Source: an uncultured Tenacibaculum sp. (GTDB lineage: Bacteria > Bacteroidota > Bacteroidia > Flavobacteriales > Flavobacteriaceae). Taken from it: a stretch of 64,000 bases of DNA. Made by a program: the position numbers and the translations under genes. Below the pieces are notes generated by a model. That model was not told the DNA's origin, searched no databases, and was given only the letters and a program-made list of their open reading frames with translations. The stretch is from the NCBI RefSeq assembly GCF_947498805.1, contig NZ_CANMLT010000002.1, positions 310,001-374,000 on the forward strand. Direction: 5' to 3'. Of this stretch, positions 33,679-43,887 are shown in pieces (position 1 is the first letter of the stretch; each line of letters starts with the position of its first letter).

Positions 33679-36105
33679 TTATCTTAAAACAGCATCTAAA
33701 TTCTTTTCGAACGTTTGCTGTAATTTTTGCATTATTTTATCAATTTGTTTGTCTGCCAATGTTTTGTTCTCATCTTGTAATACAAAACTTACAGCATATG
33801 ACTTCTTACCTTCTGGTAATTTGTCTCCTTCATACACATCAAATAAATCTACATCTTTCAATAATTTTCTTTCAGATTGAAAAGCTAAATTGTAAATCTC
33901 TTTGAACTCTACTTTGTCATCTAACAATAGTGCTAAATCACGTTTTACAGCTGGGAACTTAGGTAAATCAACTACTTTTAGCTTCTTTTTTCCTACTAAT
34001 CCTAAAATATTTTGCCAGTTAAAATCAGCAAACAATACTTCTTGTTTAATAGAAAAACCTTTTAAAATAGCTCTTTTTACTACTCCAAATTCAACTAGTT
34101 TTGTTTTTCCTAAACTCAACGCAACTCCTTCTGAAAACATATCAGACTTTGCTGGAGTGGTTTTTACATTCGCTATTCCTAAACGCTCTAAAACTCCAGT
34201 AATAATTCCTTTTAAATAAAAGAAATCTGATGCTTGTGATGCAGCTTTCCAGCTATCTTTAATTCTATTTCCAGTAACAAATAATGTTAAATGTTTGTCT
34301 TCTTGATATCCACTTTCAAATTTATGATACGTCTTTCCGAACTCATAAAACTTTAGCGAATTATTCTTTCTATTAATGTTGTAAGCAACGCTTTCCAATC
34401 CACTAAACAATAAAGACTGACGCATTACTTTTAAATCATTACTTAAAGGATTTAACATTTCAACATTGTGCTCTTCCTTTAAGTTTTCAGATAACTCAAC
34501 ATAATCTGCTTTAGTTAAAGAATTCGCCATTGTTTCATTAAATCCAAGAGATGTTAATTGGTTTGCAACAATGTTTTCAACTTTAACATCTGTATCACTA
34601 TCAAAAGAAATAGACGTATTTAATTTGTGTGAAAATTCAATATTATTATATCCATACACACGTAAAATTTCTTCGATAATATCTGCTTCTCTTTGAACAT
34701 CTACTCTATAAGAAGGAATAGTTAATCCTAAACCACCAGCAGTTTCGCTATTGATTTTAATTTCTAACGAAGCTAAAATATTCTTGATTGTTTCTTTAGG
34801 TATTTCCTGACCAATTAAACGATATGCGTTATCATACGATAAGAAAACTTGGAAATCTTCAACTTTTTCTGGATAAAAATCTAAAATATCAGATGACATT
34901 TTTCCTCCAGCATATTCTTCAATTAATAAAGCTGCTCTCTTTAAAGCATACTTCGTTAAATTAATATCAATCCCTCTCTCAAATCTAAAAGAAGCATCTG
35001 TATTTAATCCATATCTCTTTGCAGTTTTACGAACTGAAACAGGATTAAAATATGCACTCTCTAAGAAAATAGCTGTTGTATGTTCTGTTACGCCTGATTT
35101 TAATCCTCCGAAAACTCCACCAATACATAACGGGTTATCATCAGCATCACAAATCATAATGTCTTCAGCAGATAATTCTCTCTCTACTTCATCTAATGTA
35201 GTGAACTTTGTTCCTTCTTCTAATGTTTTTACTACTACTTTGTTTCCCCTAATCTTAGCGGCATCAAAAGCATGTAATGGTTGTCCTAATTCATGTAAAA
35301 CATAATTTGTAATGTCTACGATATTATTTTTAGGAGTTAATCCAATTGCTTTTAACCTGTTTTGAATCCATTCTGGAGATTCCTTTACTTCCACATCCGT
35401 AATGGTAATACCACAATAACGAGGAACTAAATCTTTATCATCAACCTCTATATCAATCTTGTGAGTACGCTCATCAACATGAAAATCAGAAACCGATGGA
35501 GAAATCAACTCTAAATTTGTTCCTTGCTGAATTAATCCAGCACGTAAGTCACGTGCTACACCAAAATGGCTCATTGCGTCTGCACGGTTAGGAGTTAATC
35601 CTATTTCAAAAACATAATCAATTTCTATATTAAATACTTCAGAGCAAGGTCTACCTGGTTCTAAAGACTCTTCCAAAACCATAATTCCATCATGTCCTTT
35701 TCCTAAGCCCAATTCATCCTCAGCACAAATCATTCCATGACTTTCCTCTCCTCTAATTTTTCCTTTTTTGATTTTGAAGCCTTCTCCTTTTTCATCATAT
35801 AACATTGTTCCAATAGTTGCTACAGGAACTTTTTGACCAGCTGCTACATTTGGAGCACCACATACAATTTGTACGGGAGCTTCTCCGCCTAAATTTACAG
35901 TTGTTACTTTTAACTTGTCTGCATTTGGATGTTTTACACATGTTAAAACTTCACCTACAACAACTCCTTGTAGACTACCTTTAATACTTTCTACCTTTTC
36001 TATTCCTTCTACTTCAAGCCCTAAATCGGTAAGCAATTCACCTGTTTTCTCTGCTTCCCAATCTATTTGTAAAAACTGTTTCAGCCAGTTATATGATACT
36101 TTCAT
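33679..36105 (-). CDS. pheT: phenylalanine-tRNA ligase beta subunit
   Basis: 808 residues from MKVSYNWLKQFLQIDW; an ATG two codons earlier (36111) is also possible. Domains in order: B1, EMAP-type tRNA-binding insert (about 40-150, VVVGEVLTCVKHPNADKLKV), B3/B4 editing region (PRYCGITITDV, about 230-390), B5 helix-turn-helix region (about 405-475), catalytic-like core, and FDX-ACB anticodon-binding domain at the end (FPAVKRDLALLLDD onward). Pairs with PheS, whose gene is not in this window, to charge tRNA-Phe. Confidence 0.97.
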   Translation of the reverse strand: MKVSYNWLKQFLQIDWEAEKTGELLTDLGLEVEGIEKVESIKGSLQGVVVGEVLTCVKHPNADKLKVTTVNLGGEAPVQIVCGAPNVAAGQKVPVATIGTMLYDEKGEGFKIKKGKIRGEESHGMICAEDELGLGKGHDGIMVLEESLEPGRPCSEVFNIEIDYVFEIGLTPNRADAMSHFGVARDLRAGLIQQGTNLELISPSVSDFHVDERTHKIDIEVDDKDLVPRYCGITITDVEVKESPEWIQNRLKAIGLTPKNNIVDITNYVLHELGQPLHAFDAAKIRGNKVVVKTLEEGTKFTTLDEVERELSAEDIMICDADDNPLCIGGVFGGLKSGVTEHTTAIFLESAYFNPVSVRKTAKRYGLNTDASFRFERGIDINLTKYALKRAALLIEEYAGGKMSSDILDFYPEKVEDFQVFLSYDNAYRLIGQEIPKETIKNILASLEIKINSETAGGLGLTIPSYRVDVQREADIIEEILRVYGYNNIEFSHKLNTSISFDSDTDVKVENIVANQLTSLGFNETMANSLTKADYVELSENLKEEHNVEMLNPLSNDLKVMRQSLLFSGLESVAYNINRKNNSLKFYEFGKTYHKFESGYQEDKHLTLFVTGNRIKDSWKAASQASDFFYLKGIITGVLERLGIANVKTTPAKSDMFSEGVALSLGKTKLVEFGVVKRAILKGFSIKQEVLFADFNWQNILGLVGKKKLKVVDLPKFPAVKRDLALLLDDKVEFKEIYNLAFQSERKLLKDVDLFDVYEGDKLPEGKKSYAVSFVLQDENKTLADKQIDKIMQKLQQTFEKNLDAVLR

Positions 36106-36127
36106 AATCAATCTCTGAATTTAGCCC

Positions 36128-36135
36128 GCAAATTT
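36128..36135 (-). promoter_or_regulatory. -7 element of pheT
   Basis: Minus strand TAAATTTG; leader of roughly 15-18 nt to the start codon. Confidence 0.5.
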
Positions 36136-36220
36136 ACATAAAATAAAGGAAATAATAAGACCAAAACTTCTTCTTTATACTTAACTCATTGTTAACCTTC
36201 TGGTAACACATAGCGCAGAA

Positions 36221-36228
36221 TATATTTG
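36221..36228 (+). promoter_or_regulatory. -7 element of the first nuclease gene
   Basis: TATATTTG fits TAnnTTTG, 46 bp before the ATG at 36274. Confidence 0.4.
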
Positions 36229-36273
36229 TTCCTTTGCACGCCCCCAAATATTTTTTAACATAACTCAATATAT

Positions 36274-38832
36274 ATGAGAAAATTATTACCCTTCATTTTA
36301 CTGATTACAACTTTATCAGTATTTTCTCAAATTCCTACGTATTACAATGATGTGAATTTGAACTTAACAGGTACCGCTTTAAAAGATGCCTTAGCAACCA
36401 AAATTACAAGTACTCACACAACAAACCTATCGTATACTCCTGGTGTTTGGGATGCTTTAAAACAAACAGATTTAGACCCTACAAACAATAATAAAGTAGT
36501 TCTAATATACGGTTATAGTGACACAGATGGAAACTATGTTACTGATAGAACTAGAGGAAAAGATAACAACGGTGGTAGTGCAGGGTCTCAATGGAACAGA
36601 GAACATGTGTATCCTAAATCATTAGGTAACCCTAACTTAGGAACTTCAGGTCCTGGTGCCGATGTACACCATTTAAGGCCTGCAGATATTTCTTTTAACT
36701 CGCAAAGAAGTAGTAAAAAGTTTGCTGCTGGTTCAGGAAATGCAGGAGATGTTTCTGGAGGATGGTATCCTGGTGATGAATGGAAAGGAGATGTTGCACG
36801 TATGATGATGTATGTATATTTACGTTATGGAAATCAATGTTTACCTTCTAATGTAGCTGTAGGTACTGCAAATGCTTCTGATAGTAATATGATTGACTTA
36901 TTATTACAATGGAATGCTGAAGACCCAGTTTCTGATTTCGAAAAACAACGTAACCCTATTATCCAAGGATTACAAGGGAATCGTAATCCTTTTATAGACA
37001 ACCCAGCATTTGCAACTAAAATTTGGGGTGGTCCACAAGCTGAAGACTTATTTGGTAATGGTGGAGGATCTAATGATACACAAGCACCTACTACTCCAAG
37101 TAACTTAGCTTCTTCTAATATAACTAGTTCAGCTGTAAACTTATCTTGGTCAGCTTCTACTGATAATGTAGGTGTTACTGGATATGAAGTATTCAATGGA
37201 AGTTCTAAAGTTGCTACGGTAACTACAACGGCTTATCAAGTTACCGGATTAACAGCTTCAACTTCTTATACATTCACGGTAAAAGCAAAAGACGCAGCAG
37301 GAAACACCTCTGCTTCAAGTAACGCTGTAAGTGTAACTACTTCTTCAGGAGGTAGCTCAGGTGGTGGAAATGCTTCTGAATTATTAATTTCAGAATATGT
37401 GGAAGGTTCTTCTAATAATAAAGCTATTGAAATTGCTAATTTCACAGGAAGCACTGTAAACCTAGGAAGTTATTCATTAAGAAAAGCTACTAATGGTGCA
37501 AATTGGTCGAGTACCTTAAATTTAAGCGGATCATTAGCTAACGGACAAGTATATGTTGTAGCACACTCAAGTGCTTCTTCAACAGTAAAAAATAAAGCTC
37601 AAAGAACAGATTCTAGCGTAATGTCATTCAACGGAAATGACGCCGTTGGATTATTTAAAGGTAGTACATTAATTGATGCCGTTGGTAACCCAACAAGCTC
37701 TTCTAATTTTGCTAAAGACAAAACTTTACAAAGAAAAGCTTCAGTTAATGCCCCAACTACGACTTACAATAGCAGCGAGTGGAATGTATTATCAAAAGAT
37801 ACATTCTCAGGGTTAGGATCACATACTATTAATGGAGGAACTCCAGATACGCAAGCTCCATCTGCTCCTACTAATTTAGCTGTTTCTAATGTAACTGAAA
37901 CCACTGCTAGCTTAAGTTGGACTGCAGCAACTGATAATGTTGGTGTTACAGGTTATGATGTATACCAAGGAAGTACAAAAATTACTTCGACTACAACGAA
38001 CAGTTACAATGTTACTGGATTAACTGCAGCGACTAACTATACTTTTTCTGTACGTGCAAAAGATGCTGCTGGAAACGTTTCAGCTTCAAGTAATACGTTA
38101 GGTGTTACTACCCAATCAGTAACAATCACTTATTGTAACTCTAAAGGTAATAATTCAAGTTATGAATATATTGATAACGTAGCTATTGGAGGTATTTCTA
38201 ATGTTACAGCATCTAACTCTGGATATGGAGATTTTACTTCATTAACTGGTAACTTACCTTTTGGAACAAATCATATTGTATTAAGTGCAGGGTTCTCTGG
38301 TTCATCATATACTGAATTCTGGAGAGTTTGGATCGATTATAATCAAAATGGAACTTTTGAAAGTAATGAATTAGTAGCTAGCGGATCATCTTCTAGCGCT
38401 TCTAATCTTTCTTACACATTTACTGTTCCTACAACCGCTAAAACTGGTAAAACAAGAATGCGTGTTTCAATGAAGTGGAACGCGGCTCAAACAGCTTGTG
38501 AAACATTCTCTTATGGAGAAGTAGAAGATTATACTGTTAATATTGGAACTTCTTCAAAAGGTACTAGTACTATTATTGCTGATGCCGAATTAGGAAATGA
38601 AGAGCCAATATTTAAAGCTGCAATATACCCTAACCCAGCTTCTAGTTTCTTAGCTATACAACTACAAGATCGTAGAAAAGCTAGCTATCAAATACTAAAT
38701 GTTATTGGTCAAGTAGTAAAAACTGGAAATGCGGATACAAACATTAATATTAGTAATTTAGATTCAGGAATCTACTTAGTTAAAATTTATGATGGACAAA
38801 AATCTTTAACACAAAAGTTTATCAAAAAATAA
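36274..38832 (+). CDS. secreted endonuclease I with FN3, lamin-tail, GEVED and T9SS sorting domains (copy 1)
   Basis: 852 residues. Signal peptide (MRKLLPFILLITTLSVFSQ). Endonuclease I domain (about 20-265) with DRTRGKDNNGG, QWNREHVYPKSL and GADVHHLRPADISFNSQRS, holding the His/Asn metal-site residues. Then FN3 repeat 1 (about 270-360), a lamin-tail domain (about 365-505, ELLISEYVEGSSNNKAIEI), FN3 repeat 2 (about 528-615), a GEVED domain (about 640-760, WRVWIDYNQNGTFE and YGEVEDYTVNIG) and a type A T9SS tail (YPNPASSFLAIQL to FIKK). It cuts extracellular DNA for nutrients or biofilm turnover. Paralogue follows at 39040. Confidence 0.92.
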   Translation: MRKLLPFILLITTLSVFSQIPTYYNDVNLNLTGTALKDALATKITSTHTTNLSYTPGVWDALKQTDLDPTNNNKVVLIYGYSDTDGNYVTDRTRGKDNNGGSAGSQWNREHVYPKSLGNPNLGTSGPGADVHHLRPADISFNSQRSSKKFAAGSGNAGDVSGGWYPGDEWKGDVARMMMYVYLRYGNQCLPSNVAVGTANASDSNMIDLLLQWNAEDPVSDFEKQRNPIIQGLQGNRNPFIDNPAFATKIWGGPQAEDLFGNGGGSNDTQAPTTPSNLASSNITSSAVNLSWSASTDNVGVTGYEVFNGSSKVATVTTTAYQVTGLTASTSYTFTVKAKDAAGNTSASSNAVSVTTSSGGSSGGGNASELLISEYVEGSSNNKAIEIANFTGSTVNLGSYSLRKATNGANWSSTLNLSGSLANGQVYVVAHSSASSTVKNKAQRTDSSVMSFNGNDAVGLFKGSTLIDAVGNPTSSSNFAKDKTLQRKASVNAPTTTYNSSEWNVLSKDTFSGLGSHTINGGTPDTQAPSAPTNLAVSNVTETTASLSWTAATDNVGVTGYDVYQGSTKITSTTTNSYNVTGLTAATNYTFSVRAKDAAGNVSASSNTLGVTTQSVTITYCNSKGNNSSYEYIDNVAIGGISNVTASNSGYGDFTSLTGNLPFGTNHIVLSAGFSGSSYTEFWRVWIDYNQNGTFESNELVASGSSSSASNLSYTFTVPTTAKTGKTRMRVSMKWNAAQTACETFSYGEVEDYTVNIGTSSKGTSTIIADAELGNEEPIFKAAIYPNPASSFLAIQLQDRRKASYQILNVIGQVVKTGNADTNINISNLDSGIYLVKIYDGQKSLTQKFIKK

Positions 38833-38860
38833 AGAATACACATATTTTACATATTCTATA

Positions 38861-38891
38861 AAAACCTTATCAAATTGATAAGGTTTTTTAT
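38861..38891 (+). terminator. terminator after nuclease copy 1
   Basis: AAAACCTTATCAA / TTGATAAGGTTTT followed by TTATTT; lies in a 207-bp gap with no gene. Confidence 0.85.
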
Positions 38892-39039
38892 TTATTTTAA
38901 ATAAAAACCACCTTTTTAACTTAAAGATTGTTAATAACATTTTATTAGTTTACAATTTCTTAACCTTTACGTAACATTACAACTTGTTAAAAAACTGTTA
39001 ATTTGCTACGTTTTTTACAATTAACTTAATATCAAATAG

Positions 39040-41895
39040 ATGAAAAACCTACTACCCTATTTTTTCATGCTGGTATTGTCTTGGTCTGCATTTGCGCAAG
39101 AGATTCCAGCGTATTACAATAATGTCAATATGAACCTTACTGGTTCCGCTTTAAAAGATGAATTGGCAACTAAAATTATCAGTACACATACTACTATTCT
39201 TACGTATACTCCAGATGTTTGGAATGCATTAAAACAAACTGATATTGATCCTACCGACAACACCAAGGTTGTGTTAATATATGGTTGGAACGATTCAGAT
39301 TCTGACATCACAAACGATCGTACTCGTGGGAAAGATAATCACGGAAGTGGTTCTGGGGTGTGGAACCGTGAGCATGTATATTCTAAATCTTTGGCAAATC
39401 CAAACTTAGGGACTACTGGACCTGGTGCAGATGCACACAATTTACGTCCATGTGACGCACAAAGAAACTCATCTCGTAGTAACCGTAAATTTGCTGCTGG
39501 TTCTGGTACTTCTGGAATTACAGCAGAAGGAAATTGGTATCCTGGAGATGAATGGAAAGGAGATGTTGCACGTATGATGATGTATATGTACTTACGTTAT
39601 GGTAACCAATCTTTACCAACAGGTGTTGGAGTCGGTAATACTGTAGCTACAGATCCTAACATGATTGACCTTTTCTTACAATGGAATGCGCAAGATCCTG
39701 TTTCTGATATCGAAAAACAACGTAACCCTGTATTAGAAAATATGCAAGGTAACCGTAACCCTTTTGTAGACAACCCAGCATTTGCTACCCAAATTTGGGG
39801 TGGTCCACAAGCAGAGAACTTGTTTAACAATGGTGGTGGTTCATCTGATACACAAGCACCTACTGCTCCATCTGCTTTAGTAGCTTCAAACATTCAACAA
39901 ACATCTGTTGATTTAAACTGGACAGCTTCTACAGATAATACTGCAGTAACTGGGTATAATATTTTTAATGGTAGTACTCAAGTTGGAAATACTACTAGTA
40001 CTAGTTATACTGTTTCTAACTTAACAGCAGGAACAGCATATACTCTTACAGTAAAGGCATATGATGCTGCTAGTAATGTTTCGGCAGCTAGTAACGCTGT
40101 AAATGTTACAACTACCTCTGGTGGTTCTGGAGGAAGTGGAACTGCTACAGAATTATTAATTTCTGAGTATGTTGAAGGTTCTTCTTATAATAAGGCCATC
40201 GAAATTGCAAACTTTACAGGTGCTTCTGTAAACTTAGCTGATTACTCAGTTAAAAAAGCTACAAATGGTGGAGGAACTTGGTCTAACACCTTAGCATTAA
40301 GCGGTACTTTAGCTAACGGGCAAGTATACGTAATTGCTCATAACAGTGCTTCTACAGAGCTTAAGAATAAAGCACAATTAACAAACAGTTCTGTAATGAA
40401 CTTTAACGGAAACGATGCTATAGGTTTATTTAAAGGAAGTAACTTAATTGATATTGTAGGAAACCCAAGTAGTAGTTCGAACTTTGGAAAAGATCAAACT
40501 TTACAAAGAAAATCTTCTATTACTTCTCCAAAAACTACATACGCTTCAGCTGACTGGAATGCTTTAGCTAGCAATACTTTTACTGGATTAGGAAGTCACA
40601 CTATCGATGGTGGAGGATCTGCTGATACACAAGCTCCTTCTGCTCCTACTAATTTAGTAAGCTCTAACATCACTCAGACTTCTGTAAACTTAGCATGGAC
40701 GGCTTCTACTGATAATGTAGCTGTAACTGGATATGAAGTATATCAAAACGATGCTAAAATTGCTACAGTAACTACAACTAGTTACTCGGCTTCAGGATTA
40801 GATGTTGAAACTGCATATAACTATTCTATCAAAGCATTAGATGCTGCTGGAAATATTTCTGCTTTAAGTAATAAAGTATTCATTACTACTTTAGCTGCTC
40901 CAGATACGCAAGCTCCTACTGCTCCATCTAGTTTAGCTGTTTCTAATGTAACGCAAACTACTGCTAACCTGGCTTGGACAGGATCAACTGATAACACAGG
41001 TGTAACTGGATATGAAGTATTTAGAGGTAGTACAAAAATAGCTACCGTAACTGCTACAAACTATGGAGTAACTGGATTAACTGCTGCAACTAACTATACG
41101 TTCTCTGTTAAAGCAATTGATGCCGCTGGAAACGTTTCTGCTGCTAGTAATGTAGTAGGTGTAACTACAAGTTCAAACACTGTTACTTACTGTGCTTCCA
41201 AAGGAAACAATGTAAATTATGAATACATCGACAATGTTGTTTTAGGAGGTGTATCTAATGCAACTGGAGCTAACGGAGGTTACGGAAACTTTACTTCTCA
41301 AGTAGCTAATATTTCTGCAGGTAGTAATACAATTGTTGTAAGTGCAGGATTTGCGAGTTCATCATATACTGAATATTGGAGAGTTTGGATTGACTTTAAC
41401 CAGAATGGTACTTTTGAATCTTCTGAGCAAGTTGTTAATGGATCTTCTTCAAGTGCAGGAAACCTTTCTTATAACTTTACTGTTCCTTCTAGTGCTTTAA
41501 CTGGAAATACAAGAATGCGTGTATCTATGAAGTGGAATGCAGCTCCTACGGCTTGTGAAACCATTTCTTATGGAGAAGTTGAAGATTATACAGTAAATAT
41601 TGGTGCTGCTTCTCGTGTTGATGCCTTAGCTGGAGTTGATATTGAAGGAGAATTAGGAAATGAAGAACCTATCTTTAGTGCTGAAGTTTATCCAAACCCA
41701 ACAGCGAACTTCATTACTTTTAAATTAGGAGATAACAGAGATGTTAACTACAAGATCGTAAACTATATTGGTCAAACTGTTAAACAAGGTAAGTTTGAAA
41801 GAAATATAGATGTACGTGATTTAAATTCAGGAATGTATATTATTGAAATAAACGATAATCAACGTTCTTTCACTAAGAAATTTATCAAGAGATAA
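39040..41895 (+). CDS. secreted endonuclease I with three FN3, lamin-tail, GEVED and T9SS domains (copy 2)
   Basis: 951 residues and the same architecture as copy 1, except for one additional FN3 repeat between the lamin-tail and GEVED domains (three repeats in all, each beginning DTQAP). Nuclease motifs DRTRGKDNHGSG, WNREHVYSKSL and GADAHNLRPCDAQRNSSRS are intact, though HHLRP of copy 1 is HNLRP here. GEVED domain has WRVWIDFNQNGTFE; T9SS tail begins YPNPTANFITFKLG. Arose by tandem duplication with gain or loss of an FN3 unit. Has its own upstream gap and terminator, so it can be expressed separately. Confidence 0.92.
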   Translation: MKNLLPYFFMLVLSWSAFAQEIPAYYNNVNMNLTGSALKDELATKIISTHTTILTYTPDVWNALKQTDIDPTDNTKVVLIYGWNDSDSDITNDRTRGKDNHGSGSGVWNREHVYSKSLANPNLGTTGPGADAHNLRPCDAQRNSSRSNRKFAAGSGTSGITAEGNWYPGDEWKGDVARMMMYMYLRYGNQSLPTGVGVGNTVATDPNMIDLFLQWNAQDPVSDIEKQRNPVLENMQGNRNPFVDNPAFATQIWGGPQAENLFNNGGGSSDTQAPTAPSALVASNIQQTSVDLNWTASTDNTAVTGYNIFNGSTQVGNTTSTSYTVSNLTAGTAYTLTVKAYDAASNVSAASNAVNVTTTSGGSGGSGTATELLISEYVEGSSYNKAIEIANFTGASVNLADYSVKKATNGGGTWSNTLALSGTLANGQVYVIAHNSASTELKNKAQLTNSSVMNFNGNDAIGLFKGSNLIDIVGNPSSSSNFGKDQTLQRKSSITSPKTTYASADWNALASNTFTGLGSHTIDGGGSADTQAPSAPTNLVSSNITQTSVNLAWTASTDNVAVTGYEVYQNDAKIATVTTTSYSASGLDVETAYNYSIKALDAAGNISALSNKVFITTLAAPDTQAPTAPSSLAVSNVTQTTANLAWTGSTDNTGVTGYEVFRGSTKIATVTATNYGVTGLTAATNYTFSVKAIDAAGNVSAASNVVGVTTSSNTVTYCASKGNNVNYEYIDNVVLGGVSNATGANGGYGNFTSQVANISAGSNTIVVSAGFASSSYTEYWRVWIDFNQNGTFESSEQVVNGSSSSAGNLSYNFTVPSSALTGNTRMRVSMKWNAAPTACETISYGEVEDYTVNIGAASRVDALAGVDIEGELGNEEPIFSAEVYPNPTANFITFKLGDNRDVNYKIVNYIGQTVKQGKFERNIDVRDLNSGMYIIEINDNQRSFTKKFIKR

Positions 41896-41917
41896 CTCTC
41901 TCTATAATTCTAAAAAT

Positions 41918-41953
41918 AAAAAAGGCTGTCGTAAAAACGATAGCCTTTTTCTT
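41918..41953 (+). terminator. terminator after nuclease copy 2
   Basis: AAAGGCTGTCGT / ACGATAGCCTTT with one G-U pair and a T-run; may also serve the convergent 41977 gene. Confidence 0.82.
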
Positions 41954-41976
41954 TATACTATTTTTATATAGAATTC

Positions 41977-42273
41977 TTACACCTCTATTGTTTTTTTCTT
42001 TTCTTTTGACGACGAAAAAACATAAGTATATAACCACATTAATGTGAACGTAGGAATAATATCTAAACCTGGCATTGCTTCTTCGATAAACGCAACTGCT
42101 CCTGCTATCTTACCTTTATTCCCTTTATACATCTTTGTCATTAAATAGGCTGATGCTGGAGCCCAAATAATATCCGATAACTCTCCTAAACCAGGGATTA
42201 GATAAGAGACATATCCGAAAGCATCAAATAATAAGCTAAGAGCTAATTTTTGGTATTTATTTTCTGTATTCAT
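41977..42273 (-). CDS. small membrane protein of unknown function
   Basis: 98 residues with two or three hydrophobic segments (LSLLFDAFGYVSYLIPGLGEL about 12-32, APASAYLMTKMY about 38-49, IIPTFTLMWLYTYVF about 72-86) and a charged C-terminal tail (SSSKEKKKTIEV). It resembles small conserved flavobacterial membrane proteins but I cannot name the family. Convergent with the nuclease, divergent from the CoA Nudix gene. Confidence 0.65.
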   Translation of the reverse strand: MNTENKYQKLALSLLFDAFGYVSYLIPGLGELSDIIWAPASAYLMTKMYKGNKGKIAGAVAFIEEAMPGLDIIPTFTLMWLYTYVFSSSKEKKKTIEV

Positions 42274-42375
42274 GTATGTTAGATTGTTTTTAACTTTTTA
42301 AAATCAAATTTCAAGCCAAAATCCTTGACTTATTCATTCTGAAAATGATATGTTTGTTGAAAATACAAAAAACAA

Positions 42376-43002
42376 ATGATTTTTTCTGATTTTGCCAATC
42401 ATATTGAACAACTACAAACCAAGCCTTTAGGAGGCTTAAACTCACAGTTTAAGATGGCCCCTAAAATGCGGTTAAAGTATTCAGAGAAAATTATTAAAGA
42501 TAAAAACCCTAGAAGCGCTGCTGTACTTGCTTTGTTCTACCCTGATGATAATCAACAAACAAGATTTTTATTAACAGAACGAGCTAGTTATAACGGAACA
42601 CATTCGGCACAAATAAGCTTTCCTGGAGGTAAATTTGATCAGATAGATAAAAATTTAACACAAACTGCGCTAAGAGAAACTTTTGAAGAAGTGGGAGTAC
42701 AATCTGAAAACATACAGATTATTAGACAGCTCTCAGACGCATACATTCCTCCTAGCAATTTTTTAGTCGCGCCTTTTATTGGTATTTCGAATACAAAACC
42801 AACGTTTACTCCTAATAATGAGGTTGCAACTGTAATTGAAGTACTTTTAAGTGATTTGCTGGATGACCAAAGCTTAACCTCAAAAAACATGAGTACTTCA
42901 TATATGGAGAATATTGATGTACCATGCTTTAAACTAAACAATTACATTGTTTGGGGAGCCACAGCGATGATGTTATCAGAAATTAAAGATTTATTAAAAT
43001 AA
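42376..43002 (+). CDS. Nudix hydrolase, CoA pyrophosphatase type
   Basis: 208 residues. Has both the CoA-pyrophosphatase (UPF0035) motif, LLTERASYNGTHSAQISFPG, and the Nudix box TALRETFEEVG just after it (about 75-115). These enzymes cleave CoA and acyl-CoA or its oxidised forms to 3',5'-ADP and 4'-phosphopantetheine. Begins a same-strand series with the acyltransferase gene 58 bp later. Confidence 0.88.
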   Translation: MIFSDFANHIEQLQTKPLGGLNSQFKMAPKMRLKYSEKIIKDKNPRSAAVLALFYPDDNQQTRFLLTERASYNGTHSAQISFPGGKFDQIDKNLTQTALRETFEEVGVQSENIQIIRQLSDAYIPPSNFLVAPFIGISNTKPTFTPNNEVATVIEVLLSDLLDDQSLTSKNMSTSYMENIDVPCFKLNNYIVWGATAMMLSEIKDLLK

Positions 43003-43060
43003 AGTCTATTATACTTTTCTTTTGTAATTTAGCGTTTCGACTAATAAAAACCAATAAATA

Positions 43061-43864
43061 ATGCCTTTATTAAAAAGGAATCCGTTCGGACATATTTTAT
43101 GGGTAAAGAAGTGGTTAATCCGTATTTTGGGAGTAATTTCTCACGGAAGATATCGCAGATTTAATGAACTTCAAATAGAAGGTTCAGAGATTATCCGTCA
43201 ATTACCCGACCAAAATGTTTTATTCATTTCAAATCATCAAACTTACTTTGCTGATGTAGCTGCAATGTTTCATGTATTCAATGCAGCTTTAAAAGGAAGA
43301 GTTGATAATATTAGAAATATCGGTTACATATGGCAACCGAAATTAAATGTATATTATGTTGCAGCCGGAGAAACGATGCGCTCTGGATTATTACCTAAAA
43401 TATTTGCTTATACAGGTTCTGTTTCTATCGATAGAACTTGGCGTAGTGCTGGACAAAATGTAAATAGACAAGTAAAATTGTCAGATATTTCAAATATTGG
43501 TAAAGCTTTAGATGATGGATGGGTAATTACCTTTCCACAAGGAACAACCACTGCCTTTAAGCCTATACGTCGTGGTACTGCGCATATTATAAAAACATAC
43601 AAACCTGTTGTTGTACCTATTGTTATTGATGGTTTTAGACGATCATTTGACAAAAAAGGCTTACAGATAAAAAAGCGTAATGTTTTACAATCAATGGTTA
43701 TCAAAGATCCTTTAGATATTGATTATGAAAATGAATCGATTGATGAGATTGTTGAAAAAATTGAATATGCAATTGAACAGCACCCTTCATTCCTTAAGGT
43801 ATTAACCAAGCAAGAAATAAAAGAACAAGAAGAATTAAACGAAAAACGAAAGTTTTGGAGTTAA
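43061..43864 (+). CDS. 1-acylglycerol-3-phosphate acyltransferase-like protein (PlsC superfamily)
   Basis: 267 residues. Block I reads SNHQTYFADVAAMF (about 53-66) and block III FPQGTTTAFKPIRRGTAHI (about 165-183), with VVPIVIDGFRRSF as block IV. The superfamily motif is HxxxxD; here His and Asp are separated by five residues (HQTYFAD). From memory this spacing is found in other Bacteroidota homologues, so it is likely functional. Role: lysophosphatidate acylation in phospholipid synthesis, or a related lipid acylation. Confidence 0.85.
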   Translation: MPLLKRNPFGHILWVKKWLIRILGVISHGRYRRFNELQIEGSEIIRQLPDQNVLFISNHQTYFADVAAMFHVFNAALKGRVDNIRNIGYIWQPKLNVYYVAAGETMRSGLLPKIFAYTGSVSIDRTWRSAGQNVNRQVKLSDISNIGKALDDGWVITFPQGTTTAFKPIRRGTAHIIKTYKPVVVPIVIDGFRRSFDKKGLQIKKRNVLQSMVIKDPLDIDYENESIDEIVEKIEYAIEQHPSFLKVLTKQEIKEQEELNEKRKFWS

Positions 43865-43887
43865 TACGAACATAATTCAAAAAACTT

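Noticed and set aside
37070..41170. Repeated DNA in the nuclease genes as CRISPR or tandem repeat array
   Set aside because: The repeats are FN3 protein modules of about 90 residues in coding frame; no short spacer-repeat structure.
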